From the NCBI RefSeq assembly GCF_040545475.1, contig NZ_JBEPMA010000013.1, positions 1 to 45,408 on the forward strand: a stretch of 45,408 nucleotides of DNA, given 5' to 3'. Below the pieces are notes generated by a model. It searched no databases. It was given only the letters and a program-made list of their open reading frames with translations, and was not told the origin of the DNA. Positions 24,793-32,682 of the stretch are shown one piece after another. A program made the position numbers and the translations under genes. This DNA is from Peptoniphilus_A olsenii. Lineage in GTDB: Bacteria > Bacillota > Clostridia > Tissierellales > Peptoniphilaceae. Each line of letters opens with the position of its first letter. The stretch's first letter is position 1.

Positions 24793-27339
24793 TTATATTA
24801 TTTCAAACAAGTTATTCTTTTTGTCATTGAGAAGTTCTTTTAAAACAAGAAGTAACCCAGCTCTACCCGAAAAAATATCTTCTGAGTATTTATAGGAAAA
24901 TTCTCCTGGGACGTATATATTATCACCATCTGTAACTAAATAAATGTTTAAAATATCTACCAAGTTATTAATATCCTCAGAGCTATTTTTACATTGGGCA
25001 GCAATGTACAATATACCTAAAGCTCCTCTGAACAAACCAATATTATAAAAATTACTTGATTTTATTATTTTAATTATCTCTTCTAATTGAGAATTAAAAT
25101 CGTTAATCCCAATGCTTTTAAACTTCAGAATTACTAATGCTAATCCAGCACTACCTCCAAGTAAGTAGGGAGATAATATTCCATTGTTATCTACATATAA
25201 TCCATCTTTGCCATCATACTTACATTTGGATAAATCGTAATTTATGCACTTTTTAGCATAATCTAACAAATAATCTAATTTATTAATCTTATATAACTCT
25301 AATAAATAATATGCTACTCCTGCCCATCCAGTCATAATACCTACTTTACCAAAGTCTTCAAAAGGGTAGTTAATGTCAAACTTATCCTTATATAACTTAA
25401 TTAAATAATCTGCTATTTCTAACGACTTATTAAAATAAACTTCTTTTTTTGTTCTTTTATAATATCTGACTAAACTAAACCCGATACCTGAATATCCAGA
25501 AAGCATAGAAATATCTTGTAATTTTTCTAAATCATCTAAATTGAGTAAAATATCTTCAAATATTGAGTCAGCTTGTTGAGTAAAACCCAGTTCATAAAGG
25601 ATCATACCTATGCCACTTTTCCCTGTGAAAAATCCAAGATCTCTATTCATAGAAAAATTCGAATGTTTTAATATCCACTCATCCCATTCATTAGGTATAT
25701 CTATAAATTTTGAAAGTGCATAAATACAACCATATATACCAGTTAAATAATTATATCTGCCTAATTCATATTCAAACTGTCTTATATCTCCTTTTAATGG
25801 ACGCAATTCATTAAAATCTAAGTTTTTCAGTGCAGTTTTTACAATCTTTTTACTAAAATCTTCTATATTTTCTATATTAATCAAATTATTTCCATCTAAA
25901 GTACATATTTGATATTTTTCATAATTATTTTTCTCTAATATTAAATTACATTTATCAATAAAATCACTTATAAAATTTGTGGCGGTTTGACCAAAAATTT
26001 TTTTAATATGCCTAATATATTTTGGGATAACACTAGAATTTAAAGAATGCACTGGTCCTATTGGTAAAAAAATATATAACAATATATTTATTAAAGAATG
26101 CCAGTCATTTTCTTCAACTGTAGACAAATTATCTTTTAAAAATCCTGGAGTTCCCAAACTTAGTTTTTGTTTTGACTTAACATATTTAGATGCCTCAAAG
26201 TCAATAAGTTTGATGTTTAAACTTTTATCAACCATTATATTATTAGGTTGTAAGTCACCTATAGCTAAACCATTATTATGTATTGTTGATATTACATCAA
26301 TCATATTAGTCATTATTTTTTTTACTTTTAATAAATAATCATTTCGGTTATTATTATTTTTTATAAATGGAAAATTAGATGCTGTCCAATCTGTAAGTGG
26401 GACTCCTTCAATATATTCTTCCACAAGAAAATTACTTTCCCACTCAGTAAATATGTCAAAAACATTAACTACTTCTTTTACTCTTGACAATTTTTTTAAC
26501 GTAATATATTCATTATTTATCCTTGTAAATGCATCTTCATTATTTCTATCCCAACCAGCATTTAATCTTCCTTCTTTTAATATATATTCTTTTTTATCTT
26601 TTATACCTAAAGCTTTATAAACTCCACCTCCATTACTAAAATGTATTGCTTTTACAATATTATAATCATCCAATTTACTTCCTGAATCGTTGAGTTCATA
26701 TTTTTTGGTAATTTGCTTTATTAACTCTGGTTCTTCTATACCTTCCGGGATTTTATAATATGGAGATCTATCATCAACAACCAAGTCGCCTTTTCCATTC
26801 TTTATGTAAGAATTATAATTATCGCCATCTTTTCTTATCTCCTTAAAACCACCATATCTAAAATAAACGTTCCCATCTTTCCATCTTTTATCTGTTAAAA
26901 TATATGGTCCATTCTCAAAATATTTTAGCTCTTGATGTAAAATTTCCAATAAATACACAAACTTATTCACATTAGTGGGATATATAGTTATAAATTTTCC
27001 AGAAGATCCTCTATCGGCATATTTAGTATTTTTTTTAGATAACTCTAAATCATCTTTAACATATTTAAAAGTAACTTCTTCTTTAAGGCATACTTTTGAA
27101 ACTTTGTCTAATAACAACTGAGCATCCTTTAAATTCGATGAAATATGAATCTTCCAGCCTTGATTAGGTAATTCTTGACCAATTAAGCTTTTTTGAACCC
27201 AATGTCCGTCCTCACTAACACTCGTTTCCCAAGTGTCGTTTGAAAATTCTTCTACTTTATAACAATCTTTTATTCTTGATAATTTAACAAAATAATCATA
27301 GCCATCATACATATAATCCAAATACCTTAAATCCATCAT
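24793..27339 (-). CDS. Class III lanthionine synthetase (LanKC)
   Basis: This is an 848-aa trifunctional enzyme: an N-terminal phosphoSer/Thr lyase region, a kinase and a LanC-like cyclase. The N-terminal GWKIHISSNLKDAQLLLDKV and RGSSGKFITIYPTN are LanKC hallmarks. Kinase features are EYILKEGR (ATP Lys), IAIGDLQPNNIMV (catalytic loop) and IKLIDFEASKYV (DFE in place of DFG). From about residue 540 a series of GxxG-type barrel repeats follows (GKSGIGMILYELG, LSGYSGIGFSLV, MTGWAGVAYYLL, LGGSAGLALVIL, FSGRAGLLLVL). The Cys, Cys and His zinc ligands of LanC and class IV (GWCYG, CHG) are absent, placing it in class III. The start is ATG-ATG after AAAGGGGA. It lies directly upstream of its probable 40-aa substrate. 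Confidence 0.93.
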   Translation of the reverse strand: MMDLRYLDYMYDGYDYFVKLSRIKDCYKVEEFSNDTWETSVSEDGHWVQKSLIGQELPNQGWKIHISSNLKDAQLLLDKVSKVCLKEEVTFKYVKDDLELSKKNTKYADRGSSGKFITIYPTNVNKFVYLLEILHQELKYFENGPYILTDKRWKDGNVYFRYGGFKEIRKDGDNYNSYIKNGKGDLVVDDRSPYYKIPEGIEEPELIKQITKKYELNDSGSKLDDYNIVKAIHFSNGGGVYKALGIKDKKEYILKEGRLNAGWDRNNEDAFTRINNEYITLKKLSRVKEVVNVFDIFTEWESNFLVEEYIEGVPLTDWTASNFPFIKNNNNRNDYLLKVKKIMTNMIDVISTIHNNGLAIGDLQPNNIMVDKSLNIKLIDFEASKYVKSKQKLSLGTPGFLKDNLSTVEENDWHSLINILLYIFLPIGPVHSLNSSVIPKYIRHIKKIFGQTATNFISDFIDKCNLILEKNNYEKYQICTLDGNNLINIENIEDFSKKIVKTALKNLDFNELRPLKGDIRQFEYELGRYNYLTGIYGCIYALSKFIDIPNEWDEWILKHSNFSMNRDLGFFTGKSGIGMILYELGFTQQADSIFEDILLNLDDLEKLQDISMLSGYSGIGFSLVRYYKRTKKEVYFNKSLEIADYLIKLYKDKFDINYPFEDFGKVGIMTGWAGVAYYLLELYKINKLDYLLDYAKKCINYDLSKCKYDGKDGLYVDNNGILSPYLLGGSAGLALVILKFKSIGINDFNSQLEEIIKIIKSSNFYNIGLFRGALGILYIAAQCKNSSEDINNLVDILNIYLVTDGDNIYVPGEFSYKYSEDIFSGRAGLLLVLKELLNDKKNNLFEII

Positions 27340-27606
27340 TTTAAATTATTCCCCTTTAATGAAAATCAGACTATCAAATTTTAATTAATCAATACTTTAC
27401 TACGTTTTAAATTTATAAAATATCTTTCTTCTATAAATCTTATTTACATAACAAGAATATAATATATTTTTTGAAAAAGTTAAATATATTACTGTATTTT
27501 TATATTTTAAAACTATCCACACATAATATCACTTTATTAGAATTTTTAAATTCAAAATTAAAAATAAATAATACAATTTAATTCCTTATACCTGTAATTC
27601 ACTGCG

Positions 27607-27635
27607 AGTGTATCATACATATTTTGATAAATCAA
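27607..27635 (-). promoter_or_regulatory. Promoter upstream of the LanKC gene
   Basis: The minus strand has TTGATT (27635-27630), a 17-base spacer, and TACACT (27612-27607) preceded by TGA, an extended -10. The start would be near 27600, giving an untranslated leader of about 260 bases before LanKC. Regularly spaced heptamers just upstream suggest control by an activator. Confidence 0.55.
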
Positions 27636-27654
27636 ATTTTTAAATAGAATCTTG

Positions 27655-27683
27655 GTAAACTACACGTAAACTCTTAGTAAAGT
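27655..27683 (-). promoter_or_regulatory. Three heptamers in 11-bp phase, candidate activator site
   Basis: The plus strand has GTAAACT at 27655-27661, GTAAACT at 27666-27672 and GTAAAGT at 27677-27683, exactly one helical turn apart. The nearest repeat is 19 bases upstream of the -35 of the LanKC promoter. OmpR-type response regulators commonly bind such direct repeats. No regulator gene is in this part of the window. Confidence 0.5.
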
Positions 27684-27745
27684 CTAGCATTCTAAACATT
27701 ATATAATTCTTAAAATGATAAAATTATAAAGACAGATACAATATT

Positions 27746-27928
27746 TTAGAAGATTATAAGGACAGATGGAATCTTTACAGATACAATATTTTTTATAATT
27801 TTATCAACAACATTAATTATTAAAGAGAAAAGCAAAGATATTGCTAAAATTATCCCAATTATAATTATAAGTTTAAAATTTTCTGTGCGAAAAATATTCA
27901 AAAAAAGTAAACTAAAAATTATATTCAA
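27746..27928 (-). CDS. Small hydrophobic ORF, possibly a remnant
   Basis: The 60-codon reading frame from a TTG has two hydrophobic stretches (about residues 1-11 and 18-42). The same frame is open upstream to about 27976 without an ATG. No ribosome site was found for the TTG. The sequence KHILKIIIICLNIIFSLLF in the extended frame loosely resembles IKHIINIIARSISIILLLSL of the neighbouring small membrane protein at 28074-28295. It may therefore be a decayed copy of that gene. Function unknown. Confidence 0.3.
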   Translation of the reverse strand: MNIIFSLLFLNIFRTENFKLIIIIGIILAISLLFSLIINVVDKIIKNIVSVKIPSVLIIF

Positions 27929-27989
27929 ACAAATTATAATTATTTTTAATATATGTTTTACTGAATTAAGTAAATGAATCTAATATTAC

Positions 27990-28048
27990 TTATTAAATTT
28001 CAATCTTATTAAAGAAAAAATGAAAAGTTTGAAGAAATATAAAAAATA
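27990..28048. repeat. 59-bp direct repeat, right copy, at the start of the class III lanthipeptide locus
   Basis: This is the same sequence and orientation as 20083-20141, with about 56 of 59 positions identical by eye. It lies 25 bases downstream of the stop of the small membrane protein at 28074-28295. Each copy thus follows the 3' end of a minus-strand gene. Confidence 0.75.
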
Positions 28049-28073
28049 TAAACATAATTGGTATAATAAAGTT

Positions 28074-28295
28074 TCATATATCGATATCTATAGTATTAAA
28101 ACCAATAAAATATAAAATTATAAGGCTTAATAACAAAATTATAGAAATAGATCTAGCGATTATATTAATTATGTGTTTTATATTTTTTCTACTTTTAAAG
28201 AATTTATAAGCTGAGCAATAAAAAAATAGATATAATATTCCTACAGTAACAAAAAATTTTAAAAAATTAATATTTACTAAAACAATATAGTTCAT
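28074..28295 (-). CDS. Small membrane protein (73 aa), unknown
   Basis: This is a hydrophobic 73-aa ORF with two predicted membrane segments (about residues 8-28 and 45-66) and a basic loop between them (KFFKSRKNIKH). The ribosome site before the ATG is weak (AGAAAG). It is on the same strand as, and upstream of, the class III lanthipeptide genes, beyond the right copy of the 59-bp repeat. It may be an accessory or immunity peptide, but no family is recognised and it may not be a real gene. Confidence 0.4.
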   Translation of the reverse strand: MNYIVLVNINFLKFFVTVGILYLFFYCSAYKFFKSRKNIKHIINIIARSISIILLLSLIILYFIGFNTIDIDI

Positions 28296-28538
28296 AAATA
28301 CAGCTTTCTACTTAATATATTGTTAAATTCTAAAATTTAGAAAAACAATCAAGGTTTATATTCATATTATATTTTTATAGATAATTTTTTATTCTTCAGC
28401 ACCTTTAAAACAGAAAGCTTATTCATTGATTAATCACATAAAAGTTTAACCAGTTATAAACTCTATTCTAATGTCTTGAAATTCTTGATTATTCTACAAA
28501 TAATTATACAAATTATTATATAATATAAAAACAATATT

Positions 28539-29582
28539 TTATTTCTCAAGATATAGTAAATCTTCTTCTTTTATTTGAAAATAGAGTTTTTCTTTTTTCT
28601 TTAATTCATTCCATCTATCTTTTTCTATATCAATTCTAATATTACCATTTAATTTAGTGTCCTCAGATTTTGCTATTATACAGTAATTGAAAAGTTCTTC
28701 AATTTCCTTCACTATTTCTAATGGATATACATTCTCTTCAACTTTTTGGTCGGTAATTTTGATATAATGACTTCTCATTCCCACTATATCACATGGTTTA
28801 TAGTTTTTGAGAGTAAGTTCTATGCCCCAATCTTTTGCATAAAACTCATTGTTTTTTATATTTTCAAGTATTGAAAAATTCTTGCATCCTGATAATTCCG
28901 CTGCCGAAAGTGTCACTGGATTCTCGAAAAGATTTTTGGTTTTCTTTATACTTTCTGATTTTCCATCTTTCATTATAGTTATAGAATCGCACATGCGGTA
29001 AACTTCATCTCTATCATGAGATACAAATAAAGTTTGAATTCCATACTTTTCGATTGTATCCTTAATTTCTAGCTCAATAATCCATCTAAGATATCCGTCT
29101 ATTGCTGAATAAGGCTCATCTAATAATAAAAGTTCTGCATCATTTACCAAAATTCTTGCTAATGCTGTTCGTTGTTTTTCTCCACCAGATATTTCTTCTG
29201 GTTTATTATCCTTCACATTTTGAAGATTCATTTCTTCTAATTTTTTATTGATTATAGAGTCTATATCCACATTTTTATTTCTTATCCCAGTTTTTATATT
29301 TTCATATACAGTCATATTGGGAAAAAGTGCATAATCTTGGAATAGAAACCCAATTTTTCTATCTTGTGGTTTTAGATTAATATGTTTTTGTGAATCAAAT
29401 AAAACCCTATTATTTAACACTATTCTGCCTCTATCTGGTTTTATTATGCCGGCAATGCATTTTAAGGTTATACTTTTGCCACTGCCAGATGCGCCCAATA
29501 TACCCAAAACTTTATCGTCACTTTTGAAATCTACATCTAATATAAAATTGCCAAAATCTTTATATATCTTTACTTCTAACAT
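28539..29582 (-). CDS. modC: Molybdate ABC transporter ATPase
   Basis: This 347-aa ATPase powers molybdate uptake. GASGSGKS (residues 30-37) is Walker A, ISGGEKQRTALARIL is the signature and LLLLDEPYSAID is Walker B. The C-terminal 110 residues form the regulatory/molybdate-binding-like extension usual for ModC. The gene starts two bases after modB, so modABC is a tightly coupled operon. It supplies molybdenum for the cofactor genes immediately upstream and, by inference, for a xanthine dehydrogenase-type enzyme of the purine pathway. Confidence 0.93.
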   Translation of the reverse strand: MLEVKIYKDFGNFILDVDFKSDDKVLGILGASGSGKSITLKCIAGIIKPDRGRIVLNNRVLFDSQKHINLKPQDRKIGFLFQDYALFPNMTVYENIKTGIRNKNVDIDSIINKKLEEMNLQNVKDNKPEEISGGEKQRTALARILVNDAELLLLDEPYSAIDGYLRWIIELEIKDTIEKYGIQTLFVSHDRDEVYRMCDSITIMKDGKSESIKKTKNLFENPVTLSAAELSGCKNFSILENIKNNEFYAKDWGIELTLKNYKPCDIVGMRSHYIKITDQKVEENVYPLEIVKEIEELFNYCIIAKSEDTKLNGNIRIDIEKDRWNELKKKEKLYFQIKEEDLLYLEK

Positions 29583-29584
29583 AA

Positions 29585-30265
29585 TTACACTCTCTTTTTC
29601 TTGCCATAATTATTGGCTTCTAATAAGTTTATCACAAGAAGTATAACTAAGGATATGAGCACATTTATTATAACCCATTTATATGCCAATGCGTCTTGCC
29701 CTACTCTCCAAAACTGATAAACTGTAGTCGATATTGTGGCAGTTCTTCCAGGTGTATAACCACTGACCATACTAGTAGCACCATATTCGCCAAGTGCTCT
29801 TGCAAATGAAAGTACAACTCCAGCAAGTATTCCTTTTTTGCAACAAGGCATTGTCACTCTCCAAAATATCCAAGTATTGCTTTTGCCCAAAGTCTCAGCG
29901 GCGTATTTTAAATTCATGTCAAAGGCTTCAAAGGCCCCTCTGGTTGTTCTATACATAAGAGGAAAGGTAACTATGACTGTTGCAATGATGGCAGAGTACC
30001 ACTTCATTATTAAATTCGTTTCAAATAATTCTTGAATAATATGCCCCAAATAACTATTGGGGCCTAATGTTTTAATTATAAAAAATCCTATAACTGTAGG
30101 TGGCAGCACTAAGGGCAGTGTCAATATTACATCACAAATTCCCTTTAATGTTGGATTTAGTTTTTTTACATAATATGCAAAAAATATTCCCAAAAAAAAT
30201 GTAAAAACTGACGATATTGCCGCAATCCTTATAGAATTAAATAAAGGAAAAAAATCCATCTTCAT
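29585..30265 (-). CDS. modB: Molybdate ABC transporter permease
   Basis: This is a 226-aa membrane protein with about five transmembrane helices, of the ModB/CysTW family. It contains LPLVLPPTVIGFFII near residue 50 and the EAA-type cytoplasmic loop AAETLGKSNTWIFWRVTMP; further on, FARALGEYGATSMVSG is also typical of ModB. It sits two bases after modA and two bases before modC. Confidence 0.94.
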   Translation of the reverse strand: MKMDFFPLFNSIRIAAISSVFTFFLGIFFAYYVKKLNPTLKGICDVILTLPLVLPPTVIGFFIIKTLGPNSYLGHIIQELFETNLIMKWYSAIIATVIVTFPLMYRTTRGAFEAFDMNLKYAAETLGKSNTWIFWRVTMPCCKKGILAGVVLSFARALGEYGATSMVSGYTPGRTATISTTVYQFWRVGQDALAYKWVIINVLISLVILLVINLLEANNYGKKKRV

Positions 30266-30267
30266 TA

Positions 30268-31110
30268 TTATTTTACTGGAGTAAATCCTGCGTCTTCAAA
30301 TACTTTAGCAGCTTCTTCTGTTTGTAAAAATTCTAAGAAATTCTCAGCTTCTTCTTTGTTTTTGCTATTATCTAATACTGCTGCAGGATATATGACTTTA
30401 TTATCAAGCATAGAATCATCTGCCTGTGCAACTACTTCTAAATCATATGCCTTTGCATCTGTTGCATAAACTATCCCTGCATCTACTGTGTTTTCGCTGA
30501 CCCATGATGCCACTTCTCTTACATTTGTTCCAAGGGTAACTTTTGGTTGAATTTTTTCAAATATTCCTAAATTTTTGAGAATTTCTTCTGAATATTGACC
30601 TACTGGTACATCTTCATTGCCAAGTGCTATAGTTTCGACTTTATCTGAATTTAAATCTTCAAATTTGTCGATATTTTTGGCATTGCCTTTTGCTACAACT
30701 AGAGTTACTTTGTTTTCAAGCAAATCAATCCTTGTATCTTTTTGTATTGACACTTTGCCATTGTAATTTTCGTTATTTGGGTCTAGTTCATTGATTTGTT
30801 TTTGTGCTGCGGAAATAAATACATCACAATCAGCACCTTCAACAATTTGTGTTTTTAGTGTGCCCGATGAATCAAAATTAAAAATTAAATTCACATTATT
30901 ATTTTCTTCTTCATATTTAGTTTTCAAATCCTCAAGTACATCTGTCATAGAAGCTGCTGCAAATACAACTAAATCTTTCTGTTTAGCTTTTTCTTCTTGT
31001 TTAGAATTTTCTGCCGCTGTTTCTACAGCTTTGTTTTTTCCACTACAACTTATAAGTGTTAGGGCTAAAAAAGCAATAAATACGCTCAATAAGATTTTTT
31101 TTAGGTTCAT
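30268..31110 (-). CDS. modA: Molybdate-binding lipoprotein
   Basis: This is a 280-aa solute-binding protein. A signal peptide (residues 1-21) ends in the lipobox LISC with Cys22 as the lipidated residue, so it is anchored outside the cell membrane. A charged linker precedes the binding domain, which starts LVVFAAASMTDVLEDL, the ModA signature. Later motifs include FDSSGTLKTQI, DVFISAA and VDAGIVYATDA. The ATG follows AGAGGAG. It is the first gene of modABC. Confidence 0.94.
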   Translation of the reverse strand: MNLKKILLSVFIAFLALTLISCSGKNKAVETAAENSKQEEKAKQKDLVVFAAASMTDVLEDLKTKYEEENNNVNLIFNFDSSGTLKTQIVEGADCDVFISAAQKQINELDPNNENYNGKVSIQKDTRIDLLENKVTLVVAKGNAKNIDKFEDLNSDKVETIALGNEDVPVGQYSEEILKNLGIFEKIQPKVTLGTNVREVASWVSENTVDAGIVYATDAKAYDLEVVAQADDSMLDNKVIYPAAVLDNSKNKEEAENFLEFLQTEEAAKVFEDAGFTPVK

Positions 31111-31281
31111 AATATTCTCCTCTTTATTTATTAATTTTTAATAATGACTCTTTGTGTTAAATTAAATAGTTTTAATAAGCTATTATGCTCTATATTAATT
31201 ATTTATACTTTCAAAATAAATACCGAGTTGTTTTTATAAAGTTTTCGCTAACATACTACTTTTAATTAAAAATTTGTTTAA

Positions 31282-31307
31282 ATGAAATTAAATTATTTTA
31301 ATTTCAT
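31282..31307 (-). terminator. Hairpin at the end of the MOSC gene
   Basis: A perfect 11-bp stem (ATGAAATTAAA / TTTAATTTCAT) with a 4-base loop overlaps the last codons of the MOSC gene. Downstream bases on the minus strand are only moderately T-rich, so it may be a weak terminator between the moa and mod units. Confidence 0.45.
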
Positions 31308-31716
31308 CTCCAACTTTAATCTTGCCACCTTTTCTCACTACAGTAAAAATACCCTCATGGGGCATGATACATTCGCCCACTTTTTGTTTTATCGCACAAC
31401 CTTTGTGGCACTCTTTGCCAATTTGACTGACTTCTTGAATTGTTTCTCCAATTGCAAGTTTTGTGCCTACTGGAAGTTCATATAGCACAATTCCTTCTGT
31501 AGTTATATTTTCTGCAAAGTCACCCTCATTTAAATTTGGTACTGCCTTTCTCATTTTATCGATTGATTCATTTGAAAGTAGACTCACCTGTCTATGCCAC
31601 TTCCCTGCATGTGCATCACCTTGTAGTCCAAAGTTTTCGATAAATAAGCCTTCTTCTTGTGGTATTTTGACAACACCCTTTTTATCAGATTTATTGATTG
31701 AAACTACTCTTGCCAT
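31288..31716 (-). CDS. MOSC domain protein
   Basis: This 142-aa protein consists of a single MOSC domain, with the family pattern FGLQGDAHAGKWHRQVSLLS and the conserved Cys in GKECHKGCAI. MOSC domains are found in molybdenum cofactor sulfurases and related proteins; small stand-alone ones sit in Moco operons and are thought to bind or transfer sulfur on the cofactor. It lies nine bases after the moaC-mogA fusion and is clearly in the same operon. In this context a role in sulfur (or selenium) insertion into the cofactor is possible but unproven. Confidence 0.88.
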   Translation of the reverse strand: MARVVSINKSDKKGVVKIPQEEGLFIENFGLQGDAHAGKWHRQVSLLSNESIDKMRKAVPNLNEGDFAENITTEGIVLYELPVGTKLAIGETIQEVSQIGKECHKGCAIKQKVGECIMPHEGIFTVVRKGGKIKVGDEIKII

Positions 31717-31725
31717 TTTTTCACC

Positions 31726-32682
31726 TTAATGCTCTCTAAAATTTCCAAGTAGTATATCAAGCCCGTGAGATAATGCAGGTAGGACTGCATAAATACTTTC
31801 TTTCACTGCTTTTGGACTGCCAGGTAGATTGATTATCAAACTATTTTTTCTTATTCCACTAGTTGCTCGTGAAAGCATCCACTGATTAGTTTTTTCTTTG
31901 GAATAAAGTCTTATTGCATCAGATATAGATGATGCACATTTTTCAATCACGAGTTGTGTCGCCTCTGGCGTTACGTCTCTATTGCTAAATCCTGTCCCAC
32001 CAGATGTAAAAATTAAAGGAATTTTCTTTTCATCAGCTAGATAAATAAGCTCATTTTTGATATTTTCTATCTCGTCAGGAATAATTTTTGAATATTCTAA
32101 GTTAAAATTATTCGGCATTGTATCTTTGAATGCGTCTATACACTTGTCAATATTCTCGCCCTTAGAACGTGAATCACTTGCTATCACAACTGCATAATCA
32201 TACTTACTATTTTGTTCATATTCTGAATGAAAGTGACCAGATTTACCACCAGTTTTTTCTACTAGATAAACTTTTTCAATAGACATTGTTTTATCGATTG
32301 ATTTGCACATATCATATACAGTAAGCAGTCCACAAGATACACCCGTCAAGGCTTCCATCTCGACACCAGTTTTGCCCTCGCATTTTACTTCTACTTCGCA
32401 ATATAATAAATTTTCTTCAAAATAAAAGTTTACATGAATTCCATTTAACAAAAGTGGATGAGCCATTGGTATTATTGATGAAGTGTTTTTGACTCCTTGT
32501 ATTGCTGCAACTTGTGCGATTGATAAAACATCACCTTTTTTTAATTTTTCATTTTTAATAGCATCTACAGTCTCAGATTTAAGTTTGATATAGCCCTTAG
32601 CTATTGCTTTTCTAATAGACGGACTCTTTTCTGAAATATCGACCATTTGACCTCTGCCTTTTTCGTCAAGATGTGTAAACAT
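31726..32682 (-). CDS. moaC: Bifunctional MoaC-MogA fusion
   Basis: This 318-aa protein joins two Moco enzymes. Residues 1-155 are MoaC (cyclic pyranopterin synthase): GQMVDISEKSPSIRKAIA, IPMAHPLLLNGI, KTGVEMEALTGVSCGLLTVY and KTGGKSGHF. Residues about 165-318 are a MogA/MoaB-type molybdopterin adenylyltransferase with VVIASDSRSKGE, FTSGGTGFSNRDVTPEAT and INLPGSPKAVKES. Its ATG directly abuts the moaA stop codon. The ribosome site GGAGGA is formed by the last two glycine codons of moaA, so the two genes are translationally coupled. Fusions of MoaC with MogA are known in other bacteria. Confidence 0.93.
   Translation of the reverse strand: MFTHLDEKGRGQMVDISEKSPSIRKAIAKGYIKLKSETVDAIKNEKLKKGDVLSIAQVAAIQGVKNTSSIIPMAHPLLLNGIHVNFYFEENLLYCEVEVKCEGKTGVEMEALTGVSCGLLTVYDMCKSIDKTMSIEKVYLVEKTGGKSGHFHSEYEQNSKYDYAVVIASDSRSKGENIDKCIDAFKDTMPNNFNLEYSKIIPDEIENIKNELIYLADEKKIPLIFTSGGTGFSNRDVTPEATQLVIEKCASSISDAIRLYSKEKTNQWMLSRATSGIRKNSLIINLPGSPKAVKESIYAVLPALSHGLDILLGNFREH

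Larger units (their letters stand above)
27340..27745. other. AT-rich region upstream of LanKC
   Basis: There is no credible ORF. Apart from the promoter and the phased heptamers at 27607-27683, only AT-rich sequence is seen. The stretch 27340-27600 would be the LanKC 5' leader. Confidence 0.5.

Noticed and set aside
31111..31287. ModE site or Moco riboswitch upstream of modA
   Set aside because: I looked for a paired TATA-type ModE site and the conserved Moco RNA core and saw neither convincingly.
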